Shown: positions 25,257 to 33,688, counted from the stretch's first letter. The stretch is 36,858 nt of DNA from Joyebacterum sp964521425 (GCA_964521425.1 CAZFRO010000025.1:1-36858); one strand, 5' to 3'. Notes: generated from the letters alone by a model not told the origin. Numbers and translations are program-made.

Positions 25257-27983
25257 GTGAAGCTCAAGCCGATCCAACAGGCCGCTACTGTCGTCTGTCT
25301 GCTCATTGTCCTCATGCCGTGGTTGCCCCGTGCAGCGTGCGCAGCCCCCGGCGACACGCTCGCGGTTCAGACCTTCACGTTCTCCGACATCGAGACCCGC
25401 CGCGCGACGTTCGACTTTCCAGACGACGAACGAACGTGGGAGCGCATCGTCATGCACTACACGCTCAGGTGCGACGAGGCGACCGTGGGCGATCCGTACC
25501 CGTGTGGGGAGTGGGACGTCACCACGCAGACCGTGGTTCACGTGCACACCGGTGTGATGGACTCTACGCTCCTCACGCATCCGTCCTTCAGGGTCGAGGG
25601 GGACGCCCCGGCGAAGTTCAGCTACAGCATCGAGCCTCGCTCTCACCACTTCACCTACTGGGACGACCCAGACGGCCCCGTCGCGGACGATCACTACGTC
25701 CGCTTCAACGGCACCGACTGCATCACCGTGCCCCCTGCTGCCGTGGCCGGTGTCGACTCGAGCTTGACGATCTCGTTCTGGTGTCGGGGAGATGCGTCGC
25801 AGCCCGTGAATGACCACATCATCGAGGCGGGGGAGAGTGGCGGCCGCGTTGTCAACATCCATCTGCCGTGGGGTACCGGCAGCGTCTACTGGGACGCCGG
25901 TGGCAGGCTCGGGGGGAACAACAACCGTCTGAGCAAGCATGCGGCGCCCGCCGACTACAAGGGGCGCTGGAACCACTGGGCCTTCACCAAGGACGCCCGG
26001 ACGGGCGACATGGCCATCTACTTAAACGGCGAACTCTGGCACCAGGCCGGTAACATGAAGAAAGGGATTCCACCGATCGATGACTTCATCATTGGCGCGA
26101 ATCTCTACCGGAGCGGTGGCTGGTACGCGGGCGGCCTCGACGACATTCGCGTCTGGGACGTGGCGCTCGATCGGGAGACCATTGCCGCCTGGCGGCACAC
26201 TCCGGTGACCGGTGAGCATCCGCACTACGATCACCTGCTCATCGAGTACCGCTTCGATGACCCCGCCGATCTAGACGACGGTCGCGTGGTCGACAGCTCT
26301 CCACACGGCCACGACGGCACGAGCTTCGGGCAGCCGCAGCGCATTCCCTTTGGGCTCGTTGGGCGCGCCGATGTGAAGGCCGGGCCGCGCGCGTTGCTTC
26401 GTACAGACAGCATCCCCGCTCCCAGGCTGAGCGTGGGACTCTACGAGGACGAGGATGATCCGACGCGTGTCACACAAATCATGGACGTCTGGCCCGCCTA
26501 CGACTCGTGGTTCGATGGCGACGGGAGTCTGCTCAAGGAGCAGCCGTGTGAGGATCCCCTGGTCCTCGATCAGAAGGAATGGAGCTGGTACAGCGAACCG
26601 TTCGAGGTCGTCGAGTCGTACGAGGTCGCCCGCTTCATCACGCCGTACGGCAAGGGCCTCGATCTCGGTGAGAACGGCTTCACATGGATCTACGACGTGA
26701 CCGACTACGCTCCGCTCCTGCGTGGCGAGGTCGATCTGGCTGCCGCGAACACCTTCGAAGTCCTGGATCTCAAGTTCGTCTTCGTGGAGGGCACGCCGCC
26801 ACGGGAGGTCCGCGACATCCGGAACCTCTGGCAGTACGGCAACCACCGGTACGGTGACCTCGCCGATGGGATCGCCATCGAGCCTCTGACGCTCACACGC
26901 GACCAGGATGCGAACGGGCTCATGGTACGCTCGCGGATCTCTGGGCACGGGCACGCCGGGCCCCACAACTGCTGCGAATGGGATCCGAAGGAGCACACGC
27001 TTCTGGTCGGCGGCTTCGAGCGTTTCCGATGGACCGTCTGGCGTGACTGCGGCATGAACCCGGTCCATCCGCAGGGCGGCACGTGGCAGTTCGACCGCGC
27101 GGGTTGGTGCCCAGGCACCTTCGTCGATACACACGATCACGAGCTGACCCCCTGGGTGAAGCCGGGCGAGACGACACTCATTGACTATGCGGTTGAGCCT
27201 TACGACTCGGAGAACGGGGAGGCAGACGGCCGCTTCCTCGTGGCGCACCAGCTCTTCACCTACGGACCGCTGAGCTTCGAGCTTGACGCCGCCGTCATCG
27301 ATGTCCTGGCACCCTCGTCGCACGGTGAGTACCGGCGCCTGAACCCCGTCTCGGGCGATGCGATCGTCCGCATCCGGAACCTGGGGTCCGAGACGCTGCA
27401 GTCGGTCCATATCCAGTACGGCCTGGAGGGAAGGAACGGGAGCAGCTTCGACTGGGAGGGTGAGCTGCCGTTCCTCACCGCGGAGACGGTCACGCTGCCC
27501 GCGCCCGACTGGACCGGGTTGGCCCATGGCTCCCGATTCGTGGTCGAACTTGATCGGCCCAATGGGGGAGAAGACCAGCACGCCAGGAACGACCGCCTGG
27601 CTGTTTCGGTTGCCGCGCCACACACGCTTCCGCCCGACTTCATAGTTCATGTTGAAACGCCGGGCTTCGGGCGCGCGGCCGACAACAGCTACACGATCAC
27701 CGACCGCGATGGAATCGTCGCAGCTTCCCGCGTCGCGTTCGAAGACGACACCGTCTACGACGACCGCATCCACCTGGATCCGGGAGCGTACACGCTCGAG
27801 TTCCTTGACAGCGAAGAGGACGGACTCATCCGTCATTGGTGGCTCAGGGGCTCGGCCCCCGACAGCATCGGCGAGAACGGCGCGCTGAGGATTCTGAACA
27901 CCGAGGGAGAAACGCTCCTCGATCTCGGCTACGACTTCGCGGAGAAGCGGTCCGTGCGGTTCTTCGTGGGGGACCCGCAGTAG
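25257..27983 (+). CDS. PNGase F-like peptide N-glycosidase with inserted LamG-like domain
   Basis: A 908-residue secreted protein related to PNGase F, which cleaves the bond between asparagine and N-glycans. A signal peptide is followed by the first half-domain with MHYTLRC and PCGEWD (D87, matching catalytic D60). Residues about 146-315 are a LamG/concanavalin-like insert (LTISFWCRGDA, GRWNHWAFTKD, IYLNGELWH, GGLDDIRVWDVALD). The fold resumes with VARFITPYG near 458. The second domain has GHGHAGPHNCCEWD (E574, matching E206) and FDRAGWCPGTF near 614. A beta-rich C-terminus follows. The start is GTG, with GAGGAGA upstream. PNGase F itself has about 314 mature residues, so this is a large modular version, perhaps binding glycans through the LamG domain. 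Confidence 0.8.
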   Translation: MKLKPIQQAATVVCLLIVLMPWLPRAACAAPGDTLAVQTFTFSDIETRRATFDFPDDERTWERIVMHYTLRCDEATVGDPYPCGEWDVTTQTVVHVHTGVMDSTLLTHPSFRVEGDAPAKFSYSIEPRSHHFTYWDDPDGPVADDHYVRFNGTDCITVPPAAVAGVDSSLTISFWCRGDASQPVNDHIIEAGESGGRVVNIHLPWGTGSVYWDAGGRLGGNNNRLSKHAAPADYKGRWNHWAFTKDARTGDMAIYLNGELWHQAGNMKKGIPPIDDFIIGANLYRSGGWYAGGLDDIRVWDVALDRETIAAWRHTPVTGEHPHYDHLLIEYRFDDPADLDDGRVVDSSPHGHDGTSFGQPQRIPFGLVGRADVKAGPRALLRTDSIPAPRLSVGLYEDEDDPTRVTQIMDVWPAYDSWFDGDGSLLKEQPCEDPLVLDQKEWSWYSEPFEVVESYEVARFITPYGKGLDLGENGFTWIYDVTDYAPLLRGEVDLAAANTFEVLDLKFVFVEGTPPREVRDIRNLWQYGNHRYGDLADGIAIEPLTLTRDQDANGLMVRSRISGHGHAGPHNCCEWDPKEHTLLVGGFERFRWTVWRDCGMNPVHPQGGTWQFDRAGWCPGTFVDTHDHELTPWVKPGETTLIDYAVEPYDSENGEADGRFLVAHQLFTYGPLSFELDAAVIDVLAPSSHGEYRRLNPVSGDAIVRIRNLGSETLQSVHIQYGLEGRNGSSFDWEGELPFLTAETVTLPAPDWTGLAHGSRFVVELDRPNGGEDQHARNDRLAVSVAAPHTLPPDFIVHVETPGFGRAADNSYTITDRDGIVAASRVAFEDDTVYDDRIHLDPGAYTLEFLDSEEDGLIRHWWLRGSAPDSIGENGALRILNTEGETLLDLGYDFAEKRSVRFFVGDPQ

Positions 27984-27999
27984 GGCGCGATTTCACGCT

Positions 28000-28029
28000 T
28001 GACTGCTTCAGGCATACAATTGTATGCTT
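28000..28029 (+). promoter_or_regulatory. promoter of the HTH-MNT gene with embedded 16-bp operator palindrome
   Basis: TTGACT (28000-28005) and TATGCT (28024-28029) are 18 nt apart. The perfect palindrome GCATACAATTGTATGC (28013-28028) fills the spacer and covers most of the -10. A dimeric HTH repressor bound there would block RNA polymerase. Transcription would start about 7 nt before the ATG at 28043, leaving almost no leader. Confidence 0.6.
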
Positions 28030-28042
28030 TGACCAGACAATT

Positions 28043-28630
28043 ATGGAACTACTACCAGACATACTGTTCTCCCGGGCCAGGGCAGAGATCTTCCGTCTTC
28101 TCTTCGGTATCTCAGCCGAGGAGCTCTACGTTCGTGAGATTGAGCGCCGGTCCGGACTGGCGATCCGGACTGTCAGTCAGGAACTCAAGAAGCTCGAGGA
28201 TAGGGACCTTGTCTCCGCTCGGCGAGATGGCAACCGTCTCTACTACAGTGCCAACCGAACCCATCCGCTATACAACGACATCCGCAATCTAGTGCTGAAG
28301 ACGATCGGCCTCGCCGACATACTCCGGCAGGCCCTGGCCGTGAAGGCGATCTCTGTTGCCTTTGTATTCGGATCAGTCGCTCGCGGCGATGAGGGCGGGG
28401 AATCCGACGTGGACCTGATGGTCGTCGGAGAAATGGGGCTCAAGGAGCTCTCTCGCCTGCTGGTCGGCGTGTCTGAGCGGATCGGCCGCGAGGTGAATCC
28501 GCACGTGATGAATGCGGTCGAGCTGAGGCGGCGATGGGCGTCCGGGGACCACTTCCTGCTTCGGGTTCTGAAATCCCAGAAACTGTTCGTCGTGGGGGAC
28601 GAGGATGAGCTTGCGCGACTGGGCAGATAG
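28043..28630 (+). CDS. winged-HTH protein fused to MNT-type nucleotidyltransferase, putative antitoxin
   Basis: A 195-residue protein with two parts. Residues 1-80 form an ArsR-like winged helix-turn-helix (FSRARAEIFRLLFGIS, VREIERRSGLAIRTVSQELKKLE, then a wing with SARRDGNRLYYSANR). Residues 95-195 are a minimal nucleotidyltransferase with GSVARG (110-115) and SDVDLMVVG (D122 and D124), the catalytic GSx10DxD pattern. MNT proteins pair with HEPN proteins in type VII toxin-antitoxin systems, where the MNT modifies and silences the HEPN RNase. Fusion to an HTH suggests autoregulation through the palindrome at the promoter. No clear ribosome site precedes the ATG, in line with a near-leaderless mRNA. 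It overlaps the HEPN gene by 26 bp. Confidence 0.8.
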   Translation: MELLPDILFSRARAEIFRLLFGISAEELYVREIERRSGLAIRTVSQELKKLEDRDLVSARRDGNRLYYSANRTHPLYNDIRNLVLKTIGLADILRQALAVKAISVAFVFGSVARGDEGGESDVDLMVVGEMGLKELSRLLVGVSERIGREVNPHVMNAVELRRRWASGDHFLLRVLKSQKLFVVGDEDELARLGR

Positions 28631-29048
28631 CGGGTGGCTTCGTTCACACTCGACCAGTAGGGATGAGATCGCCGGTCTGCTCGGGATTGTGGAGCGCGAT
28701 CTCGCTGATGCGCGACGCGATATCTCCGCCGACTGGCGATTCGGGATCGCGTACAACGCTGCGCTGAGGCTCTGCACTGCCCTGCTTTATGCTGAGGGCT
28801 ACCGAGCTGAGAGGAACCTCCAGCATTACAGGACCATCTAGGCGCTTGGTCTGATTCTAGGGCCAGATCGGAGCGCGGACGTTGCCTACCTTGAGGTCTG
28901 TCGCAAGAAACGGAACATCATCGAGTACGACGCGGCGGGAACAGTGAATCCAGCTGACGCCCGGGAACTCGCGGAGTTCGTGGTGGGTCTTCGCGAAAGC
29001 GTCCTGTTGTGGCTGCGTGAGCAGCACGGCGAGCTTCTGGATCAGTGA
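28605..29048 (+). pseudogene. HEPN-domain protein interrupted by in-frame amber codon
   Basis: The frame begins with ATG 28605 inside the end of the MNT gene and reads to TGA at 29046, 147 sense positions if the TAG at 28839-28841 is ignored. Both sides of the TAG are coherent HEPN sequence: ISADWRFGIAYNAALRLCTALLYAEGYRAER and HYRTI before it, ALGLILGP and CRKKRNIIEYD after it. A single G-to-T change from GAG would give the stop. The usual HEPN RNase motif Rx4-6H is replaced by RNIIEY (R103 to Y108), which is common in some MNT-associated HEPN groups. It is either a pseudogene, making the antitoxin orphan, or needs read-through. A sequencing error is possible. Confidence 0.7.
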
Positions 29049-29060
29049 CCGCGCGCACGC

Positions 29061-30026
29061 CTAGGGGCTCAAGTCGCCCTCGAGCCAGGAGAACAGATTC
29101 GGCTGCGAGCCGTACTCGTTCTCCCAGATGCCGATGACTTCGCCGAGCTGGACCCAGCGGATTAACCCTGCGTCCACGTACGGGGCGTACTCGATGATCT
29201 TCTGGCGATACTCCCCAATGCTCCCGGGGTTAGAGACCAGGTTGATCTGCGTGATCATGATGGACTGCGTGTAGATTCGGTCCTCGGTCAGCTCTCCCGC
29301 TGCCTGCAGGATCAGGAGGCTGTCCAGCCCTTCCCAACGAGGTCTGAAACCTCCGATGCAGGGCAAAGGGGCCGCATCATCATGGGACAGGTAGTGGAAG
29401 TCGTCCTGGGGTTTCCACACTCCGGAGATCCACAGGCTGTCCTCGTCCTCATGATGACTCGTCGCACCGCCCCACAGGACCTCGGCCTGCCAGTCGAAGT
29501 CGTACACCCAGCCGTGAAGGTTGTCTCTCAGGTACTCGACCTTGGAGGAGATCGGGGGAAAGCAGAGGAACCCTCCCGTGATGCTCGAAGGCTCGACGCC
29601 CAGATCATCTATCAGAAACGCCACGTCCGCGTAGTTGTGGCTGGTCTCGTGCGCGTGGGGGTCGATTCCGAACTCCAGATCTTCCTTGAGGAAGCGGAGG
29701 AAGTTCTTCCCGTTTGTGGATACGGTCCCGGTGTCATACATGGCCGCGGCCTTGAGGAAGTTCCAGTCGGACTCGTAGTTGAATTCGACTCCCTCATCAG
29801 CGAGCATGTCGGCGAAGGCGACCACCTTGGCGCGGTGCTCCCAGAACGCGGCCTCGTCGGCGACGAAGTCGGGGTAGATCCCTGACAGGGGCTCCTCGTT
29901 GTGCGTGACGATGGAAACGAAGATCGGAGGCGTCCCGGGGCCATCGCCTTCCGGGCACGATGTCGGGTTCGCACACCCGGCCGCCGCCAGCGCGAGAATC
30001 GCCAAGAGTAGGTGGATCGGTCTCAT
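29061..30026 (-). CDS. lipoprotein, possible polysaccharide-deacetylase-like enzyme
   Basis: A 321-residue lipoprotein with signal LLLAILALAAAGC, the cysteine being the lipidation site. The body begins with PPIFVSIVTHNEEP and contains EFGIDPHAHETSHNYADVA (D122, H124, H126, H130), which recalls the metal-binding Asp and His motifs of NodB-type carbohydrate esterases. It ends in a WVQLGEVIGIWENEYG segment. The overall order (early strand with His, then Asp/His cluster, later W-rich strands) fits a TIM-like barrel, but the NodB motifs are not exact, so the activity is tentative. The ATG at 30026 has GGGAGG 7 nt upstream; the longer open frame to 30680 is not coding. It converges on the HEPN gene with a 12-bp gap. 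Confidence 0.5.
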   Translation of the reverse strand: MRPIHLLLAILALAAAGCANPTSCPEGDGPGTPPIFVSIVTHNEEPLSGIYPDFVADEAAFWEHRAKVVAFADMLADEGVEFNYESDWNFLKAAAMYDTGTVSTNGKNFLRFLKEDLEFGIDPHAHETSHNYADVAFLIDDLGVEPSSITGGFLCFPPISSKVEYLRDNLHGWVYDFDWQAEVLWGGATSHHEDEDSLWISGVWKPQDDFHYLSHDDAAPLPCIGGFRPRWEGLDSLLILQAAGELTEDRIYTQSIMITQINLVSNPGSIGEYRQKIIEYAPYVDAGLIRWVQLGEVIGIWENEYGSQPNLFSWLEGDLSP

Positions 30027-30266
30027 GTGCCGCCTCCCGTCTCTATGCAGCGTGATGAGCGGGCAGGCACCGCATGATGGAGCCTGTCGCTCCTTCGAAG
30101 CGCTCGCAGCGTAGCATGGCTTTTCCCCTTCTCGAAGCCCGGATTTCGACCTCTGCGGCGGTTGCATTTGTGAGCAATGCAGGAGTAACATGATCTTACG
30201 GACCGTGTCACTCGACCCCTCATCGACACTGCACAGCTGCGGCAGTGAATGCAGAGGAGGGTTGAT

Positions 30267-30857
30267 ATGCGCTACGTAGTGATCGCTCTCATAGTCGTGT
30301 GTGTCTCCGGAGTCGCCTTCGCGAATCCGTGACCTGCGACGGACTATCTCTACTTCGACGTCGGTGGTGGTGCGAACTGCATCTGGCCGCTCGAGAACGA
30401 GACGTTTGCTGTGACCGTGTACCTCGGGGACCTCGGGTTGTTCACCGAAGACGGCATCACGGAGATCTCTCTCCGCTTCGATCGCACGTTCGAGGGAGTC
30501 AAGCTCGGACAGACGAGCTGGTTGTACGGGCCGGAGTCCGGTGACATCGAAGATCCCGGCTGGACTCTGAGCACACCTCCCGGAGAGTGCGCCACACCGA
30601 ATCAGTTCGGCCTCATTCCCATCGCCTCGGTGGAGTACCTCTATCTCGGGGGGCCCGGTACTATCACGCCTGCCGCTCACGTGTCGGCGGGCAACTCCAT
30701 GATCAATTGCTACGGTGAAGCTGTCACGTGGTTCCTCTACGGGGATTTCCAGACAGGGGGTACCGTCGGCGTGGGAATGGAGCCGCCCGAGGGATGTCTG
30801 AACAGCACGCCTGTTGCTGACGTGTCGTGGGGTGTTGTGAAGGCGCTGTATCGATGA
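30267..30857 (+). pseudogene. small secreted protein with C-terminal WGxVKxLYR motif, interrupted by TGA
   Basis: The ATG at 30267 has a perfect AGGAGGG site and encodes a signal peptide (YVVIALIVVCVSGVAFA), but codon 22 is TGA (30330-30332), immediately after AFANP. The same frame then runs on as coherent protein: DYLYFDVGGGANCIWPLEN, SWLYGPESGDIEDPGW, CYGEAVTWFLYG, ending CLNSTPVADVSWGVVKALYR. Without the stop it would be a 196-residue exported beta-rich protein. I know no family for the body. The last 17 residues closely match the end of the lamin-tail protein at 33920-34525. It may be a recent pseudogene (CGA or GGA to TGA), a read-through case or a sequencing error. Confidence 0.65.
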
Positions 30858-30889
30858 TCGCCCCCCCGAAGACAGGGAGCATGTTCTGC

Positions 30890-31243
30890 ATCTCGGCCAC
30901 GGTCTCGTTCTCGGCCTTCAACGTCCTCCCGGAGACCGAGACTACAGAAGGGCCGGCGGGGATAGCAGGTTGCTTCGTCGATATAGAGTGGCTCGGTTCC
31001 GACAGTGATGGCGAAATCATGGGCTACGGGTACGTACTCTTCCAGCGAATCAGCTTCGACTGGGTTGAAGTGGCGTCGCAGGACAGCCTGGGAGCCGACG
31101 AGACCGCCGCCAGTTTCGGTCCTCTTGACGTAACACACCGGTTCGAGGTCTGGGCCCACGACGATCTGTGGGCTTCGGACCCAACGCCTGCAGCTCGGGA
31201 ATTCACCTGTCATCCCGGACCGGAGGGTCGCCTCACGAGGTGA
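30890..31243 (+). pseudogene. remnant of a secreted protein with fibronectin-like domain
   Basis: This frame lacks a signal, a ribosome site and a plausible start, yet it reads as a piece of a fibronectin-III-like domain common in FCB secreted proteins: CFVDIEWLGSDSDGEIMGYG, then THRFEVWAHDDLWASDPTPA and AREFT. The W-x-G-x-D-x-DG opening and the DxxxDPTPA ending are typical. It probably is the degraded end of a larger gene that has lost its remainder. Confidence 0.45.
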
Positions 31244-31247
31244 CGGG

Positions 31248-31490
31248 TCATCGCACCACACGCATCCTCATCGAGGCCTCATGGTCGCGGTAGTGGATGC
31301 AGTCGCCGTACATCCAGATGACATCCGGGCCACCGGGCCCGTGTCCTCGCGGGACGCATGGCCGGGTGTTGTCCTTCTCAGACCCGCAGGTGACCGGTTC
31401 GCTTGTCCATGTCCTTCCGCCGTCCGGCGTCACCCACCGCTCGATCTCAAAGACGCCATCGACCGGTTCCATGCGCCGATTGGGGCGAGC
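31248..31490 (-). pseudogene. C-terminal remnant of a BNR-repeat (BNR_4-like) protein
   Basis: The minus strand encodes FEIERWVTPDGGRTWTSEPV, then RPCVPRGHG and PDVIWMYGDCIHY, a good match to the last Asp-box repeat and strand of BNR_4-type secreted proteins, which include polysaccharide lyases and other propeller proteins. Upstream the frame degenerates into basic, non-conserved residues and a stop near 31538, so only the last 60-75 residues remain. There is no start signal. It is a fragment left by deletion. Confidence 0.5.
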
Positions 31491-31701
31491 TCGATGAACG
31501 TATTGCCTGGGGCGCAGGGTGACGTGGGGGAGAGCTCAGCCCGAGCCGCAGATGCACCCATGCGACTTCCGACAGGAGCGAGCATCAGAACCAGAAGTGG
31601 CGGTATGGCAGTTCGCCGAAACGTCCTGCTCATGCTACTCTCCAAGTTACAGGATGTTGAAACGCGATGGTCTTTGGATTCTACACTCAGGGGAGCAGTT
31701 T

Positions 31702-32223
31702 ATGAACCCGAAAGCACTGCAGAAGATCAGTTACGGGTTGTACATACTGACCTCCGGGAAGGACGGGAAGTTCAACGGGCAGATCGCCAATGCCGCTGTG
31801 CAGTCGACCGCGGATCCGGCGACCATCACGGTCTGTGTCAGCCACGACAATCTGACTCACGAGTTCATCGAGGAGAGCAAGGTCTTCACGCTCTCAGTCC
31901 TGTCGGAAGAAGCACCGATAGGCCTCATCGCCGGCTTCGGATACAGGTGCGGGCGAGATGTCGACAAGTTCGAGGGGGTCAGCGTCAGGGAAGGCAAGAA
32001 CGGCGTCCCGATCGTTCTGGATTCCGCCGTGGCCTTTGTGGAGTGCGAGCTGATCGATCAGATGGACCTGGGTACCCACACGGTGTTTGCCGGCAGAGTT
32101 ATCGGTGGAGACGTTCTGTCCGACGAGACCCCGATGACCTATGCGTACTACCACACCGTCAAGGGTGGGAAGTCACCGAAGAACGCTCCCAACTACGTTG
32201 CCGTGGGGAAGAGTACCGATTGA
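31702..32223 (+). CDS. flavin reductase-like FMN-binding protein
   Basis: A 173-residue cytoplasmic protein of the Flavin_Reduct family (flavoredoxin, or the domain of high-molecular-weight rubredoxins). It starts at an ATG with GGGGAG 7-8 nt upstream. ALQKISYGLYILTSGKDGKFNGQIANAAVQ is the standard opening. QSTADPATITVCVSHDN, FTLSVLSEEAP and FIEESKVFTL line the FMN site. The C-terminus AYYHTVKGGKSPKNAPNY is characteristic of the Hrb/flavoredoxin subgroup, which passes electrons to oxygen or nitric oxide reductases in anaerobes. No redox partner is visible nearby. The 210 bp upstream (31491-31701) hold no gene I can support. Confidence 0.82.
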   Translation: MNPKALQKISYGLYILTSGKDGKFNGQIANAAVQSTADPATITVCVSHDNLTHEFIEESKVFTLSVLSEEAPIGLIAGFGYRCGRDVDKFEGVSVREGKNGVPIVLDSAVAFVECELIDQMDLGTHTVFAGRVIGGDVLSDETPMTYAYYHTVKGGKSPKNAPNYVAVGKSTD

Positions 32224-32267
32224 GCGAGGGGTGAGAGGGAAGGAGTGCGCACGGGCTTTCCGCCGTC

Positions 32268-33623
32268 CTACCTGACGACGGTCGTCTTGCGTAGCCCGAT
32301 GACGGTGGTGGTTCCTTGTCCCGCGGCCGTCCCGCTCGCCTCGATGCGCAGGAGGTAGACGCCGCTTCCGACCATCTCGCCGCTCTGGCTTCTGCCATCC
32401 CAGGTCACGACATGCTCGCCGGGGGGTTGGGTCGGCAGGTACAGCGTGCGAACCTCACGTCCGATAACATCGAAGACCCTGAGGTACACGTCCGATGCGG
32501 CCGCGAGCTGATACGAGACCATCGTTGTGTCTTGTGACGGGTTCGGGCGGGCAGAGAGGTGAATCTCGGAGCCTACGCCAGATGTTCCACCCGGCGCGGA
32601 CACCCCCGTTGAAGAACATCCGTCCGCGAATTCTCGGTACCAGAAGAGCGACTCCTCATCACCATCGTCGACGGTCATGAAGAATGAGCGCTTGCCCTCG
32701 AGACAGTCGTCCGAAGACATGACGGCGATCCCCTCGTTGTTCTCGCTGCTCGGTCCCAGGAATCTTCGCACCGCGTTCAGGTCCCTGTAGTCCTCGCCGG
32801 GGACCTCCTCCGAGGTCAGGTCGAAGACGGACAGGATGTCGAAGTTCGAGTCGTGCCAGGCGTAGAGTTCGGCCGTCGAGCGGTCGAATTCGAGCCCCGC
32901 GACTTCGTCGTAGCCCGATTGGTACTCGCCGATGAAGGCGAATCCGTTCGTCGTGCGGTCGAGGTCGAACACGAAGATGCCGCCGCCATTCTGGTGCCCA
33001 ATGAACACAAGTCCGTCCATTCCGCCCGAACTCACGTACGGGACGCCGTCAGAGTCGACGAACCCGGCCGCTGCAAGGAGGGAATCGGGAACGAACGTGA
33101 TCCCCTCGGCGCCCGCGCCTCCTGAGCGGGGCAGGTACGGGCTCGTGTCCCAGTCGTTCAGGAGGGATGCCGTGCCGTAGGTGGAGACATCGTACGCCTT
33201 GACATGTTCCTCGCCCTCAATGATCGTGTAGACCACGTCCTCATCGAAGTCGGCCTGCGTTACGCCCTCGAAATCGCCGAAGCCCGTCCACTCACCGCGA
33301 TCCCCTCCGCGATAGTCAATCTCGAAGCTGCCGCCACCATCCTCAACGACGGCCCACAGCTTCGAGTTGTCTCCGCCGGGTCCATTCCGACAGACCCAGA
33401 GAGTCCTTGTCACGGGGTTCCAGACGGCGCCGCTCATGTCTGAATAGAAGTCATTGTCGCCCGGTCCCTCGATCTGGGTGAGGTTGACCGCTGAGGAGAT
33501 GGGCTCTGCCGGCCACGGTTCCTGCGCGGAGACCAGTGTCGCCGCGGCGAGAAGTGCCGCTACGACAGAAACCGCAGCGATTGTTATGAGTCTAACAAGT
33601 GAACGATCGACTGTGGATGGCAA
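32268..33623 (-). CDS. secreted beta-propeller (phytase/SdiA-regulated-like) protein with FlgD-like C-terminal domain
   Basis: A 451-residue exported protein. The start is TTG at 33623, because GGAGG lies exactly 7 nt upstream; the open frame to 33641 begins inside that site. The signal is ITIAAVSVVAALLAAATLVSA. Residues 40-330 contain repeated strands with SGAVWNPVTRTLWVCRNGPG, DFEGVTQADFDEDVVYTIIEGE, YDEVAGLEFDRSTAELYAWHD and NNEGIAVMSSDDC. These resemble the SdiA-regulated and esterase-like-phytase propeller families; enzymatic activity is not shown. It ends in an FlgD-like domain (RPNPSQDTTMVSYQL, DVYLRVFDVIGREVRTLYLP, GSGVYLLRIEA) and the tail GLRKTTVVR. It converges on the flavin reductase gene and has a hairpin in its leader. 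Confidence 0.72.
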   Translation of the reverse strand: MPSTVDRSLVRLITIAAVSVVAALLAAATLVSAQEPWPAEPISSAVNLTQIEGPGDNDFYSDMSGAVWNPVTRTLWVCRNGPGGDNSKLWAVVEDGGGSFEIDYRGGDRGEWTGFGDFEGVTQADFDEDVVYTIIEGEEHVKAYDVSTYGTASLLNDWDTSPYLPRSGGAGAEGITFVPDSLLAAAGFVDSDGVPYVSSGGMDGLVFIGHQNGGGIFVFDLDRTTNGFAFIGEYQSGYDEVAGLEFDRSTAELYAWHDSNFDILSVFDLTSEEVPGEDYRDLNAVRRFLGPSSENNEGIAVMSSDDCLEGKRSFFMTVDDGDEESLFWYREFADGCSSTGVSAPGGTSGVGSEIHLSARPNPSQDTTMVSYQLAAASDVYLRVFDVIGREVRTLYLPTQPPGEHVVTWDGRSQSGEMVGSGVYLLRIEASGTAAGQGTTTVIGLRKTTVVR

Positions 33624-33647
33624 TGTGCATCCTCCATGCAAAGAAGC

Positions 33648-33688
33648 AGGGGACCGTCGCGTGGCGCGATAGGCGCCACCTGTCCCCT
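33648..33688. repeat. nested inverted repeat, REP-like palindromic element
   Basis: Outer arms AGGGGAC (33648-33654) and GTCCCCT (33682-33688) enclose a second perfect pair, GTGGCGC (33661-33667) and GCGCCAC (33673-33679), around the loop GATAG. It lies between two divergent genes, so it is not an ordinary terminator. The GGGGAC...GTCCCC ends resemble REP or small transposon-derived palindromes. Confidence 0.5.

Noticed and set aside
28605..30857. Stop-codon reassignment explaining the in-frame TAG and TGA
   Set aside because: TAG and TGA end many well-defined genes in the window, including cusA (TAG) and tolC (TGA), so a recoded genetic code is not supported.
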